NCBI RefSeq assembly: GCF_004348425.1 | Contig: NZ_SMKK01000083.1 | Location: 1-35,493 of the forward strand | DNA length: 35,493 nucleotides | DNA from: Actinomadura sp. 7K507 | GTDB lineage: Bacteria > Actinomycetota > Actinomycetes > Streptosporangiales > Streptosporangiaceae | Direction: 5' to 3' | Part shown: positions 15,849 through 24,693 of the stretch, piece after piece | How positions within the stretch are numbered: position 1 is the stretch's first letter | How the letters are laid out: every line of letters starts with the position of its first letter | The notes under the pieces: generated by a model | The model's database searches: none | Told to the model about the DNA's origin: nothing | The model's input: the letters and a program-made list of their open reading frames with translations, nothing else | Made by a program: the position numbers and the translations under genes

Positions 15849-17651
15849 TCAGACTTTGCCATCAAGCAAGTTGCTGCACAGGAATTGTGAGATCTCCTCA
15901 TAGGCGCGGAGTTCGTTGTTCCGGTTGGTGAATCCGTGCCCTTCGTCCTCGAAGACCTCGTAACGAACGTCGACACCTCGGGCGCGCAGACGGGTGACCA
16001 GCTGGTCGGACTCGGCTCGGGGGACACGCGGATCGCGGGCGCCTTGTAGGACGAACAGGGGCGCGGTGATGGCGTCGGCGTAGGTGATGGGTGAGCGTTG
16101 CGTGAGGGCCTCGGCGTCGAGGTCCGGGTCGCCGAGGACGGTGGAGACGAAGTGCTTCCAGGTCGGCGGGCACTCTCGGGCGAGAGTCACCAGGTTCGAA
16201 GGGCCGCACAAGGACACACCGGCAGCCCACGGGTAGGGAAGCCGAGCCAGGCAGGACAACGCAGCAAAGCCGCCATAGGAGCCGCCCATGACAGCGATGC
16301 GATCACCGTCGAGGTCTGGGATGGATTGCAGGTAGCGAGCGGCATGGTCAAGGTCGTCCAGGTCGAAGCCGCCCCAGTTGCGGTAGATGAGCTTCTGGTG
16401 CGTCGCTCCGTAACCGGTCGACCCGGCGATGTTGGGCGCGAAGATGGCGATGCCCTGGTCAAGCAGATGCTGATAGAGGCCGGAACGTGGGTAGGCGGGA
16501 CGCTCCTGGGCCTCGGGACCACCATGGATCGACAGCAGCACCGGATGCGGCCCCGGCCCGTGCGGCCGGTAGAGCAGAGCATGAACACGACGTCCGGCAG
16601 AGGCGGGGTAGACGACGGGCTCCGGCTCGACGGGCTCGATGACGTGCAGCGCGGGTGGGCGGACATCGGTGAGGTACCGGAATCCGTCCGCCGGGTCCAG
16701 GACGGCGATCTCGCTCGGGCGGATGGCAGTGTCGATCAGGGCGACGGCGGGGTCGGCACCGGGCGCCAGTGCGAGTGCCTTGACAACCCCCGGCGGAATG
16801 TCGGGCAGGGACAGGACGGCGTCACCATCCAGTGCGTGGAGTGTGGAGCGCCCATCTACATTGACCGACCACAAGATCGTGTCATCGACGGCTTCGATGC
16901 CCTCAACGTCCCAGTCGTGCTGGGCGAACGGTTCGAGGGAGCCATCGGACAGCCGGTAGCGAGCGGCGACCGTGAACTCTCCCCACAGGTCAGTGAGCAG
17001 GAAGAAGCCGGAAGAGTCGGCCATCCAGGGACCGGGCTCGAAAAGTCCGTCTCCGTACGCCGCTGTGAGACATTCTGGCTCGGTGTCGAGGTCATGCAGG
17101 TCGATCAAGTAGGTCGCGATCTGTGTGTTGGACCGGAACCCAGCGGTCAGCAGCCAACGTCCGTCCGGCGAGACCCTTGCCGGCTCAAAAACCACTCCAG
17201 GCGGTGGCGTAACGCGGCGTTCCGACTCACCGGCCAGGTCACGGACGAGGACATCCTGGACGGTCGCGTCACGGTCATTGGCCGCATAGACCAGGTGCCG
17301 CCCCTCGGTGTCGAACGGCACGGTCGCCAATATTCGCTGGCAGTCAGGGCCGGAGCTGATTTCGGTAGGACTCTCGTCGTCCAGCCCGATCCGGTAGATG
17401 CGGTACTGCTCATCGCCATCACGGTCAGCGGTGAAGACCAGGCTCTTGCCGTCCGGCACCCACGCGATCTGCCGGACGGCTTGATCTGTGAGCCTGGTCA
17501 GCTGACGAGGCTCACCACCCGCGACCTGGATCGTCCACAGGTCGAAGTGTCCGCTAGCGTTGCTGGAGTAGGCCACCGTGCCGGCGTCCGGGGATAGAGC
17601 CAAGGTGGGCTGGAAACCTTGCTGGGGAACAAAGTCGCGGTACTCAGGCAC
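15849..17651 (-). CDS. S9-family serine peptidase (prolyl oligopeptidase/acylaminoacyl-peptidase type)
   Basis: A 600-residue two-domain peptidase expected to cleave short peptides in the cytoplasm. Residues 1 to about 335 form a WD40-like beta-propeller with repeated SPDG/VPDG motifs (LALSPDAGTVAYSS, IAWVPDGKSLVFTAD, RVSPDGRWLL). The C-terminal alpha/beta-hydrolase domain has the oxyanion HGGP (about 376-379), nucleophile Ser458 in GGSYGGF, Asp540 in ARDPRVP and His572 in EDEGHGF: a complete triad. No signal peptide is seen. The start lies 22 bases after the stop of the LuxR-type gene on the same strand, so they form an operon. The large plus-strand ORF across it is an antisense shadow. Confidence 0.9.
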   Translation of the reverse strand: MPEYRDFVPQQGFQPTLALSPDAGTVAYSSNASGHFDLWTIQVAGGEPRQLTRLTDQAVRQIAWVPDGKSLVFTADRDGDEQYRIYRIGLDDESPTEISSGPDCQRILATVPFDTEGRHLVYAANDRDATVQDVLVRDLAGESERRVTPPPGVVFEPARVSPDGRWLLTAGFRSNTQIATYLIDLHDLDTEPECLTAAYGDGLFEPGPWMADSSGFFLLTDLWGEFTVAARYRLSDGSLEPFAQHDWDVEGIEAVDDTILWSVNVDGRSTLHALDGDAVLSLPDIPPGVVKALALAPGADPAVALIDTAIRPSEIAVLDPADGFRYLTDVRPPALHVIEPVEPEPVVYPASAGRRVHALLYRPHGPGPHPVLLSIHGGPEAQERPAYPRSGLYQHLLDQGIAIFAPNIAGSTGYGATHQKLIYRNWGGFDLDDLDHAARYLQSIPDLDGDRIAVMGGSYGGFAALSCLARLPYPWAAGVSLCGPSNLVTLARECPPTWKHFVSTVLGDPDLDAEALTQRSPITYADAITAPLFVLQGARDPRVPRAESDQLVTRLRARGVDVRYEVFEDEGHGFTNRNNELRAYEEISQFLCSNLLDGKV

Positions 17652-17673
17652 GGGGCTGCCTCTCGGGGTTGGG

Positions 17674-18672
17674 TTACTTGATCCAGCCGCGTCGGACCGC
17701 GGCGACTCCAGCGGCGAAGTGGTGATCGAAACCGAGCTTGTCCCGGATGGTCGCCGAGTGACGACGCACCGTGGAAAGGCTCACGCCAGCTCGTTTGGCG
17801 ATGCTCGCGTCGCTCAGTCCCTCGATGAGCATGCTCAGAATCTGCTGCTGCAGCGGATTCAGCGGGCTTTCGCGGCTGGCAGCACCGAAAGGAATCGCGC
17901 GCTCCCACAACAACTCGAAGTACTCGCGCAGCGCAGCGACGATGACCGACGACCGGATCAGCAACGCCCCCGACATTCCGGTCGGGATCAGCGGCAGCAT
18001 GGCGATCACCTCGTCGGCGAGCTTCATCTTCATGCCGATCCTGGGCAGCAGCCGGGCCTCTTCGCCGGCCTCCACAGCGATCTCGATGGTCTTGACGCCG
18101 ACGGGATGCTCAGCGCAACTCGTCTCGTAGAGGGCACGGCACCTGACGTGGCCTTCGAAGGACGGCGGAGGCGGAACCGCGGTCAACTCGTCCATCGGCC
18201 GCTCGATGGACCCGTTGTCCATCGTGATCCAGTCATGCCGCGCGGCACCGATCAGCGCCCGGGACACGTTGCCGATCTCCTCCCGGTCGGTGATGATCCG
18301 CACCAGCCGGTCGTTCGACTCGTCCACCGCCGGGCTCGCCCAAGGATGCGTCTCGGCCATCCGCCGCTGCCCTGCCAGCAGACGCTCCTGGTCGACGACC
18401 AACTGACGCGTCAGGTCGGCCAGCGTGCCCTGCAATGCCATGTCCGGCGGGACGGGCACCAGCCGCGGCGACAGCGTCGGCCCCGACGACTGGACGTGCG
18501 CCATCCCCGCATGGATCACCGCCTCAACCTGCTCGGCACCACCGAGCACCTCGGACGCCTCCGCGTGCAGACACCCGTCCTGCGCCAGCAGCTGTGCGTA
18601 CGCCGACAGCAGTTCGTTAGAGACGACATCCTTCTACAGCCGCTTCGCCGTCTGCTCGGCGTCGATACCCAC
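17674..18672 (-). pseudogene. LuxR-type transcriptional regulator with premature stop at codon 13
   Basis: GTG 18672 has GGAGG seven bases upstream (complement of 18680-18684) and opens GIDAEQTAKRL, then hits an in-frame TAG (18634-18636), after which the same frame continues without break (KDVVSNELLSAYAQLLAQDG, HAEASEVLGGAEQ) to a normal C-terminal LuxR HTH: LNPLQQQILSMLIEGLSDAS, IAKRAGVSLSTVRRHSATIR. The middle (about 100-220) resembles the sensor region of small actinomycete LuxR regulators. Either the gene is dead, or translation restarts at a later codon such as GTG 18549 without a good ribosome site. It precedes the S9 peptidase gene by 22 bases and was probably its regulator. Confidence 0.65.
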
Positions 18673-18942
18673 TGCACCACCTCCAGGCACAGAGAGTAGC
18701 GATGCCGGGCGGCAGAGTTACATGACCTCGCGGGTGAGTGTTTCGCGCCAATGAGCAAAAGTCACCACCGACCACACCACCCACCGTGATCCACGGCACC
18801 ACAGCAGATCCGATGCTCCAAACCACGAGGCAGCGGCCCCAGAGTTGATCACTTGTCGCCATCATGGGTTTCGGTCACCCGGCTGACCTGCAGATTCCCG
18901 GTTTCATCGTGGTCAGTGAACTACGACCGACCGGGAGCCACG

Positions 18943-19542
18943 ATGACGAGCATCTCCGTACCGACCTGCAACCGCTGCGACCAGCCCGGTAGGGCAAACA
19001 CTGACGCAAAACCCCTCGCCCACGCCTTCGGAGGACCGGAGGGAGCCGGGCTCATTGGGCCAGGCGCAGACGGGCTCCTTCGGGCCACATTCACCGAAGC
19101 GCTCACTCACGCCACCAGCGCTACGCAGGTCATCACGACGAAGCCCGATCTCGACCGACTGTTCGTCGGCGCCTTCGACGAACCGTTGATCGATAGCTTC
19201 GGCCCACACCTGCATGCGGCGGAAACCCTCGAAGACGCCATCGAGCACATCGAACTGCAGGACCGCATCTCCACCACAATCAATACCAACGACGACCCAC
19301 CTGTTGAGAGCCCGAGCTTCACCTGGTTCGCAACTCCCGGGCTGGACGCCGACGTCGTCCACGAGACCTTGCAACGCTGGCACGGCGCCAACCTCATCGC
19401 CATCATGTCCGGCGCATGGCCCTACGGCCCAACGCACTTCATCGACACTGACGGCCCCCGGCCCCTCCCCGTCCACAACGTGCAGCTGCTCCCCCACGAC
19501 CAGGCAGTCACCAAGCTCCGTACTCTCAGTTCGCAACGCTGA
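18943..19542 (+). CDS. Hypothetical soluble protein
   Basis: A 199-residue frame. ATG 18943 follows GGGAG at a spacing of seven bases. The product begins TSISVPTCNRCDQPGR with a single Cys-x-x-Cys pair, and continues as an acidic, evenly composed soluble protein (LLRATFTEALTHATSATQVI, DRLFVGAFDEPLIDSFGPHL, WFATPGLDADVVHETLQRWH). No domain is recognised. It lies convergent with the cas operon and ends 78 bases before the solitary CRISPR repeat. Confidence 0.6.
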   Translation: MTSISVPTCNRCDQPGRANTDAKPLAHAFGGPEGAGLIGPGADGLLRATFTEALTHATSATQVITTKPDLDRLFVGAFDEPLIDSFGPHLHAAETLEDAIEHIELQDRISTTINTNDDPPVESPSFTWFATPGLDADVVHETLQRWHGANLIAIMSGAWPYGPTHFIDTDGPRPLPVHNVQLLPHDQAVTKLRTLSSQR

Positions 19543-19620
19543 AGTCCAGCAGGTACGACGCGGACCAGGACTCCGGAAGCGTTCCGCGCGGCCTGGACGA
19601 CAGCGCGCCGCCGTCGCCAC

Positions 19621-19650
19621 GTTGCGAACCCTCGCAGGGGCGATGAGGAC
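19621..19650 (-). CRISPR. Solitary CRISPR repeat beside cas2 (array with no spacer)
   Basis: One exact 30-nt copy, on the minus strand, of the repeat in the 28620-29249 array. It sits directly after a leader-like sequence downstream of cas2, where the leader-proximal end of an array should be. No second repeat occurs at the expected 33-38 nt spacing, so it holds no spacer. Confidence 0.9.
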
Positions 19651-19775
19651 CCGACGGTAAAGATGCAGGTCAACCATGTGGCCAGAGGTCATCCGGTGAT
19701 GGTTTCTGCAGCGAGCCGTCGGTCGTGTAGCTGGCCCCGGTGTGTCGCTGAAATCTTCTTGATCGAATTGGGACC
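19651..19775 (-). promoter_or_regulatory. CRISPR leader (cas2 side)
   Basis: On the minus strand this stretch aligns with the leader before the main array: shared blocks include GATCAAG, TTTCAGCGACAC, CCGGGGCC, CACGACCG, CTGCAG and TTTACCGT just before the repeat. It would drive the array and guide spacer insertion at its first repeat. Confidence 0.75.
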
Positions 19776-19790
19776 CTGCAGAGGATCGGG

Positions 19791-20054
19791 CTACAAGACG
19801 TCGGTCGGGGCCGGCTCGGCGGCGCCCCATGCGTGGCGTATGGGGGTTGTGCCTGGTGGGAAGGTGTAGACGATGACGTTGTCGTAGCTGAGGTCCAGAA
19901 GGGTTTCGACCTCCGCTTGGAAGCGGCGTAGTTGGGCGGTACTGACCTGGCCCTCGAAGACGCTCCGCTGTACGTGATGCAGATACTTGCGGCAGGTCCG
20001 CAGGATGCGGGGATTTCGTTCGACTGCGGTGTCGTAGACGACGATGACGTGCAC
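19791..20054 (-). CDS. cas2: CRISPR-associated endonuclease Cas2
   Basis: An 87-residue Cas2 that dimerises and bridges two Cas1 dimers in the spacer-integration complex. It begins MHVIVVYDTAVERNPRILRT, with the first beta strand and conserved Asp8, and contains RKYLHHVQRSVFEGQVS and DNVIVYTFPP, the ferredoxin-fold strands typical of the family. Length is normal. It starts 10 bases after cas1 stops and is the last gene of the operon, followed by the leader and solitary repeat. Confidence 0.95.
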   Translation of the reverse strand: MHVIVVYDTAVERNPRILRTCRKYLHHVQRSVFEGQVSTAQLRRFQAEVETLLDLSYDNVIVYTFPPGTTPIRHAWGAAEPAPTDVL

Positions 20055-20064
20055 GGAGCCTCCC

Positions 20065-21045
20065 TCACCACCAGATCCGAAAGGGCTTGTACGGGGCGCC
20101 TTCCAGGCATCGTCGTGTCAACGCGAGTGCGTCGAGGTAGAGGAGTTCGTCATAGGCGACGGAGCGGCCGAGCGCGCGGTGGACGACGGTGATGGCGAGT
20201 TCGTCGCGGACGGCCTGAACGACGAGTTTGCGCCCGCCGTCGCTCAGCATGGCTTGGTTGGCTTCGCTGTCGAAGTGGTGCTGCTTGAGCTGGTTTCGTG
20301 TGGCCATCCGCAGGAGAAGACGTTCAGCGAACAGCGGTTTGAACATCTCCGATAGGTCGAGGGCCAGGGAGTGGCGCTGGCGTTCCATACTGCTGTGCAG
20401 GAAGGCGATACCGGTATGGAGCGGCGTCAGTCGTAAGGCGGTCAGTGTGCGGGCGTAGACGATGCCGTTGACGTAACTGATGAAGGCGTTCCCAGCGTTC
20501 TTTGGTGGGCGGCGGCTGCGACCGCCAAGTTGAAGCCAGTCAGGAAGTTTGGTGTCAAGGACGTCCCAGGCGGATCGGCGAAAGGTGCCCTCGATTCCCA
20601 TGAGTTGAGCGGAACTTTCCGCAGATTCCAGATTTTTATGCAAGACGTTGTATGGGCGCGCGAGCAGCTTTCGGTCGATGACACGACGGACGTTGAAGGC
20701 AGCGGAGTCCACGATGCTGCGGGCAACTTGGAGTGCTGCTTCGGGGTTCTCGGCCAGCCGAGCCTGGGCCAGTACCGTCTCTCCGGACGTGCTTGTGTCG
20801 GAAGTGAGGAGTGATCCTGCATAGTCACCGTAATAGCCGAGAAGATGAACGTTTATGCGGTGGCGGTTTAGTAACGCAACGACGGAGGTGTTGATGTCGG
20901 TTTCAGCACAGGCGACTATGTCACGGACGTCGGTGACGGGGATATGAATTTTGCCTGCGGATTCGCGTTCGATGACGAGTGATTCGTCTTTGCGGCGGAT
21001 GCGGCAGGGGCTGGTGAGCCAGTAGGTGCGTGCGGCGGCGGGCAT
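20065..21045 (-). CDS. cas1: CRISPR-associated endonuclease Cas1 (type I-B)
   Basis: A 326-residue Cas1 integrase that inserts new spacers at the leader end. The metal-binding residues are present: Glu152 in MGIEGTFRR, His217 in GIAFLHSS and Asp230 in LALDLSEMFKP. The N-terminal beta domain (TYWLTSPCRIRRKDESLVIE) and the FISYVNGIVY helix are as in I-B relatives. ATG 21045 lies one base after the cas4 stop (TGACATG), so translation is coupled. An upstream extension of the frame overlaps cas4 and is not used. Intact. Confidence 0.96.
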   Translation of the reverse strand: MPAAARTYWLTSPCRIRRKDESLVIERESAGKIHIPVTDVRDIVACAETDINTSVVALLNRHRINVHLLGYYGDYAGSLLTSDTSTSGETVLAQARLAENPEAALQVARSIVDSAAFNVRRVIDRKLLARPYNVLHKNLESAESSAQLMGIEGTFRRSAWDVLDTKLPDWLQLGGRSRRPPKNAGNAFISYVNGIVYARTLTALRLTPLHTGIAFLHSSMERQRHSLALDLSEMFKPLFAERLLLRMATRNQLKQHHFDSEANQAMLSDGGRKLVVQAVRDELAITVVHRALGRSVAYDELLYLDALALTRRCLEGAPYKPFRIWW

Positions 21046-21046
21046 G

Positions 21047-21544
21047 TCATTCCGTCCAGCAGTAGTCGGTGAAGCTGCATCCTCGGCAAGCGGAACGTGC
21101 GAGCCGGTCGGGAGAGACAGAGGCTGCGACGATAGCGAGGACATCTTGGATGTCGGTTTGGGCTTGGCGAGCAGCATCGGTTGTGTAGGGGTGGCGATGG
21201 GTCCGGCGAGTCTTGGGGTAGTGCAGGATCGCGCCTTTTGCGTCGATGCCGATCTCTTCGAGGCGAAAGCAATAGTGGCGACCCTGGGCTTCGTCTGCGG
21301 GAGTCGGCCTCGTTGAAGACTTCACTTCGTGGACCCAATGCTGGCCGTCGACGAAGTCGAGTTTTGCAGCACCCAAGTCGATAGGAGTGCTTCGAGTGTA
21401 CGACGTTTCGTGTACGGCTTCACCGAACTGCACGAGGCTACTCATGTGCTCCGGACGAACTCCACGAAGGTACAGCCACAGTTGGCGGTGACAATGGTAA
21501 AGATATTTGACATGGACGCCGCCTACATCGTCGGCATCGATCAT
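21047..21544 (-). CDS. cas4: CRISPR-associated exonuclease Cas4
   Basis: A 165-residue RecB-type nuclease that trims prespacers and helps set PAM and orientation. It has Cys18 in YHCHRQLWLY, His45 in GEAVHE, Asp63, the Glu73-Val-Lys75 catalytic pair in WVHEVKSS, and a C-terminal Cys cluster (Cys153, Cys156, Cys162 in ACRGCSFTDYCW), giving the four Cys of the iron-sulphur site. ATG 21544 overlaps the cas3 stop (ATGA). Intact and of normal length. Confidence 0.93.
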   Translation of the reverse strand: MIDADDVGGVHVKYLYHCHRQLWLYLRGVRPEHMSSLVQFGEAVHETSYTRSTPIDLGAAKLDFVDGQHWVHEVKSSTRPTPADEAQGRHYCFRLEEIGIDAKGAILHYPKTRRTHRHPYTTDAARQAQTDIQDVLAIVAASVSPDRLARSACRGCSFTDYCWTE

Positions 21545-23949
21545 ATTATCTCACCAGCTTGATAGATCTGTTGCGTGCCACGGTGGATGGCCTGCAATCC
21601 AAGGCGCGGGTCATATTCGGCATTGATGATGCGGACTTTCAGTAGTTTGTCGTAAGTACCGAGCCCGGCACCCCATGCTGGCAGGGGGGTGAGGTACTGA
21701 TCGGCGTACAAGCGTCCGGTCGTCTTGCTGGTTCCCCGCTCTAGGGCGACTTTATATTGGTCACGGTCCTCCGCGAGTATCGCTTCGATTCCGTCGAACT
21801 GATCATCGAATTCTTTAGCAAGGCAGGAGCGGTCGTCAAAGGGTAGGGAGAATTCCAGGAAGGCGCGTTCGAATTGCTGTCGGTGTTCGTTGACTCTTTG
21901 TGCCCATTTGCAGCCCCACGGGCTGGTGTAGATCTCGTCAAGCCATCCGGTGACGACTTGTTCGTTGATGGTCTGCCCATCGTGGCGGGTGAGGATGTCC
22001 CAGCCGTGCCGTGTGGGTTCGGCCTCGTAGACACCGTCGGCCCACAGGTCGTCCCCGCCGCCGCGCCGACGCTTGTACGCGGGTTGGTGAACGGTGACCG
22101 GAGCGGGGGCGAGGACGCCCAATCTGTTGACTCTGCCGAAGCGCTGGACGAGGGCTTCTAGATCCGCCGCTGAGGTATGGCAAGCGTCGAGATCCAGGTC
22201 GAGGGAGACTTCGAGCGCTTGGGTTCCGACCAGCAGGCCCGGCAGACGGGGTCCGCCGCTGGCGAAGCGTTCTTGGAGGGCGACTTCTATCGCGGTCCGG
22301 TCCATACGGCGGTACCGCGCGTGCAGTAGATGCGCGGAGTCTTCGCCGTGGAGTTCGACGCAGTAGGGCTGCAGGGTCTCGAAAAGTGTGATCGCGTCGC
22401 GGACGTTGTTGGCGATGACCAGGACGGACTGGCCGTCGGCCAGTCGTTCGCGTATCTCGTTGAGGGAGGCATCTTCGGTGAGATGGGCTTGGCTGATGTG
22501 GATCCGGTGGCGGATCGGCGCCTGGCTCTCCGGCGGTGGCTCGACCAGGGAAGTTTGTCCGCCGAGTGTCTCGTTCACCAGGTCCGCCAAGGCAGTGGGG
22601 AGGGTTGCCGAGAGTACGGCGGTGCGTCCGCCGAGGCCGCGCCAGAAGCTGATGATCGCGAGAATCATGCCGAGTCGGCGAGCGTCGTAGGCGTGCAGTT
22701 CGTCCAGGATGAAGACCGAGTTGGCGCTGTCGGTCAGGATGCTGGAATGCACGGGACCAGCGAGGGCTCCGCGAAGGAGCTGGTACGGGGTGCCGACGCG
22801 CAACAGTTCTCGGAAGTTCTTGGTTGCCTCCGCACGGGAATGCGCCTTTGACGCGGCGTCGACGGTGTCCGTGTCGTCGCCGGGGCAGCCATCGGCGAGG
22901 GACTGTGCGAGATGATACGAGGCCGCCTTGGAGTGTGCGACACCGATCCGATCGGGTGCGTTCAGTTCTTGGCTGAGACGGCCGGTCATCGCGTTGATGC
23001 TGGCCAGGTAGGGCAGCAAATAGAAGACGCGTGGAGTGCCGTTGCTGCGGACGGAGAGGTCGTCCATTTGAGCTTCCGCCCAGAGGAGGACGGCTTCGGT
23101 TTTGCCGCTCCCGGTCCATGACCGGAGCAGGAGGTTTCCGGTGGTCTCTGCGGCTTGGCGTTGTTGCGGCCGGAGCGTGTGGCCTTGTGAGGCGAGTCGT
23201 TCCGCCAGCCGGGCGGGATAGGTTCCGTCCAGCGGGTGTCTGGTGTCCAGTGGGGAGTGCGCGGAGGAGAGGTGATCAGCCATGGTGACGGCGCCGAGCA
23301 GCAGGACGGCGGTTCTCCCGCTGTCGTCGTCGGGCGGGAGTGACCATTCCCAACGGTCCATGACGTCCTGGAACAGCCGATGGGCAGCGTCTGTCAGTTG
23401 CCGGATGTCTGCGGGGGGTACACGCTCGGTGAGCGGTAACCGATGCCGTTGGCCGGTGGCGTGCAACCATCCCATGAGGTCGGTGAGGTGTTCTTGGTCG
23501 GCAGGAGTGAACCTGTCGGCGAAGTCTTCAGGCTGGTCGTCGCCATATTGCGTGAGCAGGGGCAGCTTGGGTGGCGGTTCAGGGCCAGACGTGAACGAGC
23601 GGTGATGTCCCGCGACCGCAGCAGCGACCCATCCGCGCTGGTCGTCGGGCAGGTCCGCCAGCAGCAGATGAACGAATCCGAGGGAAAGCACTTCGTGTCG
23701 TTCGCCCCAAGGGGCCGGCTTTTCGGCGGTGTTGCCGATCATTCGCTGGAAGCCGTCCGGCAGTTTTCCCGTGTCGTGCAGGAGCGCAGCAAGCGCTGCC
23801 CAGGTCCAGAAGCCGCTCGGCGTGCCGGGAATGTCACCGATCCGTGCACGGATCAGACGGACCGCTTCCAGGGTGTTGAGCAGGTGGCTGGTTAGTAGTT
23901 CACCGGGTATCCCCGGCTTGGTGGAGCTTTTCGCGCGCAGCTTCTTCAC
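21541..23949 (-). CDS. cas3: CRISPR-associated nuclease-helicase Cas3
   Basis: An 802-residue HD-nuclease/helicase fusion that is recruited by Cascade to degrade target DNA. HD domain: His21 (SHLLNTLEAV), His58-Asp59 (LHDTGK), His84 (WGERHE), His115-His116 (AGHHRSF), Asp225 (MADHLSS). Helicase: Walker A WTGSGKTE (278-285), DELH box (416-419), SAT (447-449), QRFGRVNR (602-609). All key residues are present. I chose GTG 23949, with GGAG seven bases upstream and 14 bases after the cas5 stop; the longer frame to 24093 overlaps cas5 and has no family similarity. Confidence 0.95.
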   Translation of the reverse strand: MKKLRAKSSTKPGIPGELLTSHLLNTLEAVRLIRARIGDIPGTPSGFWTWAALAALLHDTGKLPDGFQRMIGNTAEKPAPWGERHEVLSLGFVHLLLADLPDDQRGWVAAAVAGHHRSFTSGPEPPPKLPLLTQYGDDQPEDFADRFTPADQEHLTDLMGWLHATGQRHRLPLTERVPPADIRQLTDAAHRLFQDVMDRWEWSLPPDDDSGRTAVLLLGAVTMADHLSSAHSPLDTRHPLDGTYPARLAERLASQGHTLRPQQRQAAETTGNLLLRSWTGSGKTEAVLLWAEAQMDDLSVRSNGTPRVFYLLPYLASINAMTGRLSQELNAPDRIGVAHSKAASYHLAQSLADGCPGDDTDTVDAASKAHSRAEATKNFRELLRVGTPYQLLRGALAGPVHSSILTDSANSVFILDELHAYDARRLGMILAIISFWRGLGGRTAVLSATLPTALADLVNETLGGQTSLVEPPPESQAPIRHRIHISQAHLTEDASLNEIRERLADGQSVLVIANNVRDAITLFETLQPYCVELHGEDSAHLLHARYRRMDRTAIEVALQERFASGGPRLPGLLVGTQALEVSLDLDLDACHTSAADLEALVQRFGRVNRLGVLAPAPVTVHQPAYKRRRGGGDDLWADGVYEAEPTRHGWDILTRHDGQTINEQVVTGWLDEIYTSPWGCKWAQRVNEHRQQFERAFLEFSLPFDDRSCLAKEFDDQFDGIEAILAEDRDQYKVALERGTSKTTGRLYADQYLTPLPAWGAGLGTYDKLLKVRIINAEYDPRLGLQAIHRGTQQIYQAGEII

Positions 23950-23963
23950 GGCTGGCTCCGAGT

Positions 23964-24617
23964 TCAGGTGACGGTGGCCAAGAGGTTCGGATGGACGGGC
24001 GGGAGGAACGCGATGGCCTGCCCGTGCTCGGTGGCCAGGCCGGTATCGATTTCGGTGCGAGTACCGGACGAGGCGTAGCGGTAGCTGTCCCATTTGAAGC
24101 GCGCGCGGTCATCAGAGATGACGGTCGTCAGACGCATCGCCGTACCGACCGCCTCTGATAGGTCGAACGGGACAACAGCCCACCCCTGACTGCCACGGGA
24201 GGTCGTCAACTCGACGGCGCGGACGGTGGTGGAGACCAGGTCCTGGCTACGGCCGAGCCGCAATGGCCAGACCGGACGGCGGAACGCCCGGGACCATAGG
24301 TCGATGTCTTCAGTGAGCCATACCGTCAGCGTCACGTGGGCCAGGAACTCGCGGTCCTTGATAGTGGCGTTGGTCGGGGTGCCAGGGCCGGCTAGAGGGT
24401 GGTACGTCTCAAGATCGTTGCCTTTGCCAGCGGCGCGGAAAGTCATGGCGAAGCGCGTGTGCTCGGGAACCTTGTCCCAGCCTCCTGCTGCGGCGGCCAG
24501 CAGTCCGCCGACGGTGGACGGCGGTGGACATGGAAGTCCAACCTGCAACCCGTCGTAGAGAGGATTCCGGAAACTGACCACCGGGGCGGTGACGATCAGT
24601 TCCAAAGCCTGGGGCAT
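23964..24617 (-). CDS. cas5: CRISPR-associated protein Cas5 (type I-B, Cas5t-like)
   Basis: A 217-residue RAMP-fold subunit that binds the 5' handle of crRNA in Cascade. It begins ALELIVTAPVVSFRNPLYDG and has the family segment LPCPPPSTVGGLLAAAAGGW near residues 29-48 and a late beta strand HGQAIAFLPP. ATG 24617 is preceded by TGAGGAGCACACC, a good ribosome site. Unlike its neighbours it is not overlapped with the gene before it: a 76-base gap separates it from cas7, and this gap holds a CRISPR-repeat-like sequence. Confidence 0.9.
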   Translation of the reverse strand: MPQALELIVTAPVVSFRNPLYDGLQVGLPCPPPSTVGGLLAAAAGGWDKVPEHTRFAMTFRAAGKGNDLETYHPLAGPGTPTNATIKDREFLAHVTLTVWLTEDIDLWSRAFRRPVWPLRLGRSQDLVSTTVRAVELTTSRGSQGWAVVPFDLSEAVGTAMRLTTVISDDRARFKWDSYRYASSGTRTEIDTGLATEHGQAIAFLPPVHPNLLATVT

Positions 24618-24654
24618 GGTGTGCTCCTCAGCGACGGGCGGCGCGGTGCGAACG

Positions 24655-24676
24655 GCGAACCCTCGAAGGGCCGATC
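24655..24676 (-). repeat. CRISPR-repeat-like element in the cas7-cas5 gap
   Basis: The minus strand reads GATCGGCCCTTCGAGGGTTC followed by GC, matching 19 of 22 consecutive bases of the array repeat core. The CCCT/AGGG stem of the repeat is kept. It lies in the only large gap of the operon, in the sense direction. A Cas6-processed regulatory RNA is possible but unproven. Confidence 0.55.
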
Positions 24677-24693
24677 AATTGCTGCGGTCGTTG

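Noticed and set aside
16098..17597. Long plus-strand ORF (499 codons) opposite the S9 peptidase
   Set aside because: It is the antisense shadow of a gene with a full catalytic triad and propeller motifs; high GC creates long open frames on the other strand.
19529..19537. GTTCGCAAC near the solitary repeat, as a possible second repeat
   Set aside because: It is in the opposite orientation, only nine bases long, and falls inside the 3' end of the 18943-19542 coding frame.
15555..19620. cas10, csm or cmr genes that would complete a type III system
   Set aside because: No GGDD polymerase motif or Csm/Cmr-like frame was found here or elsewhere in the window.
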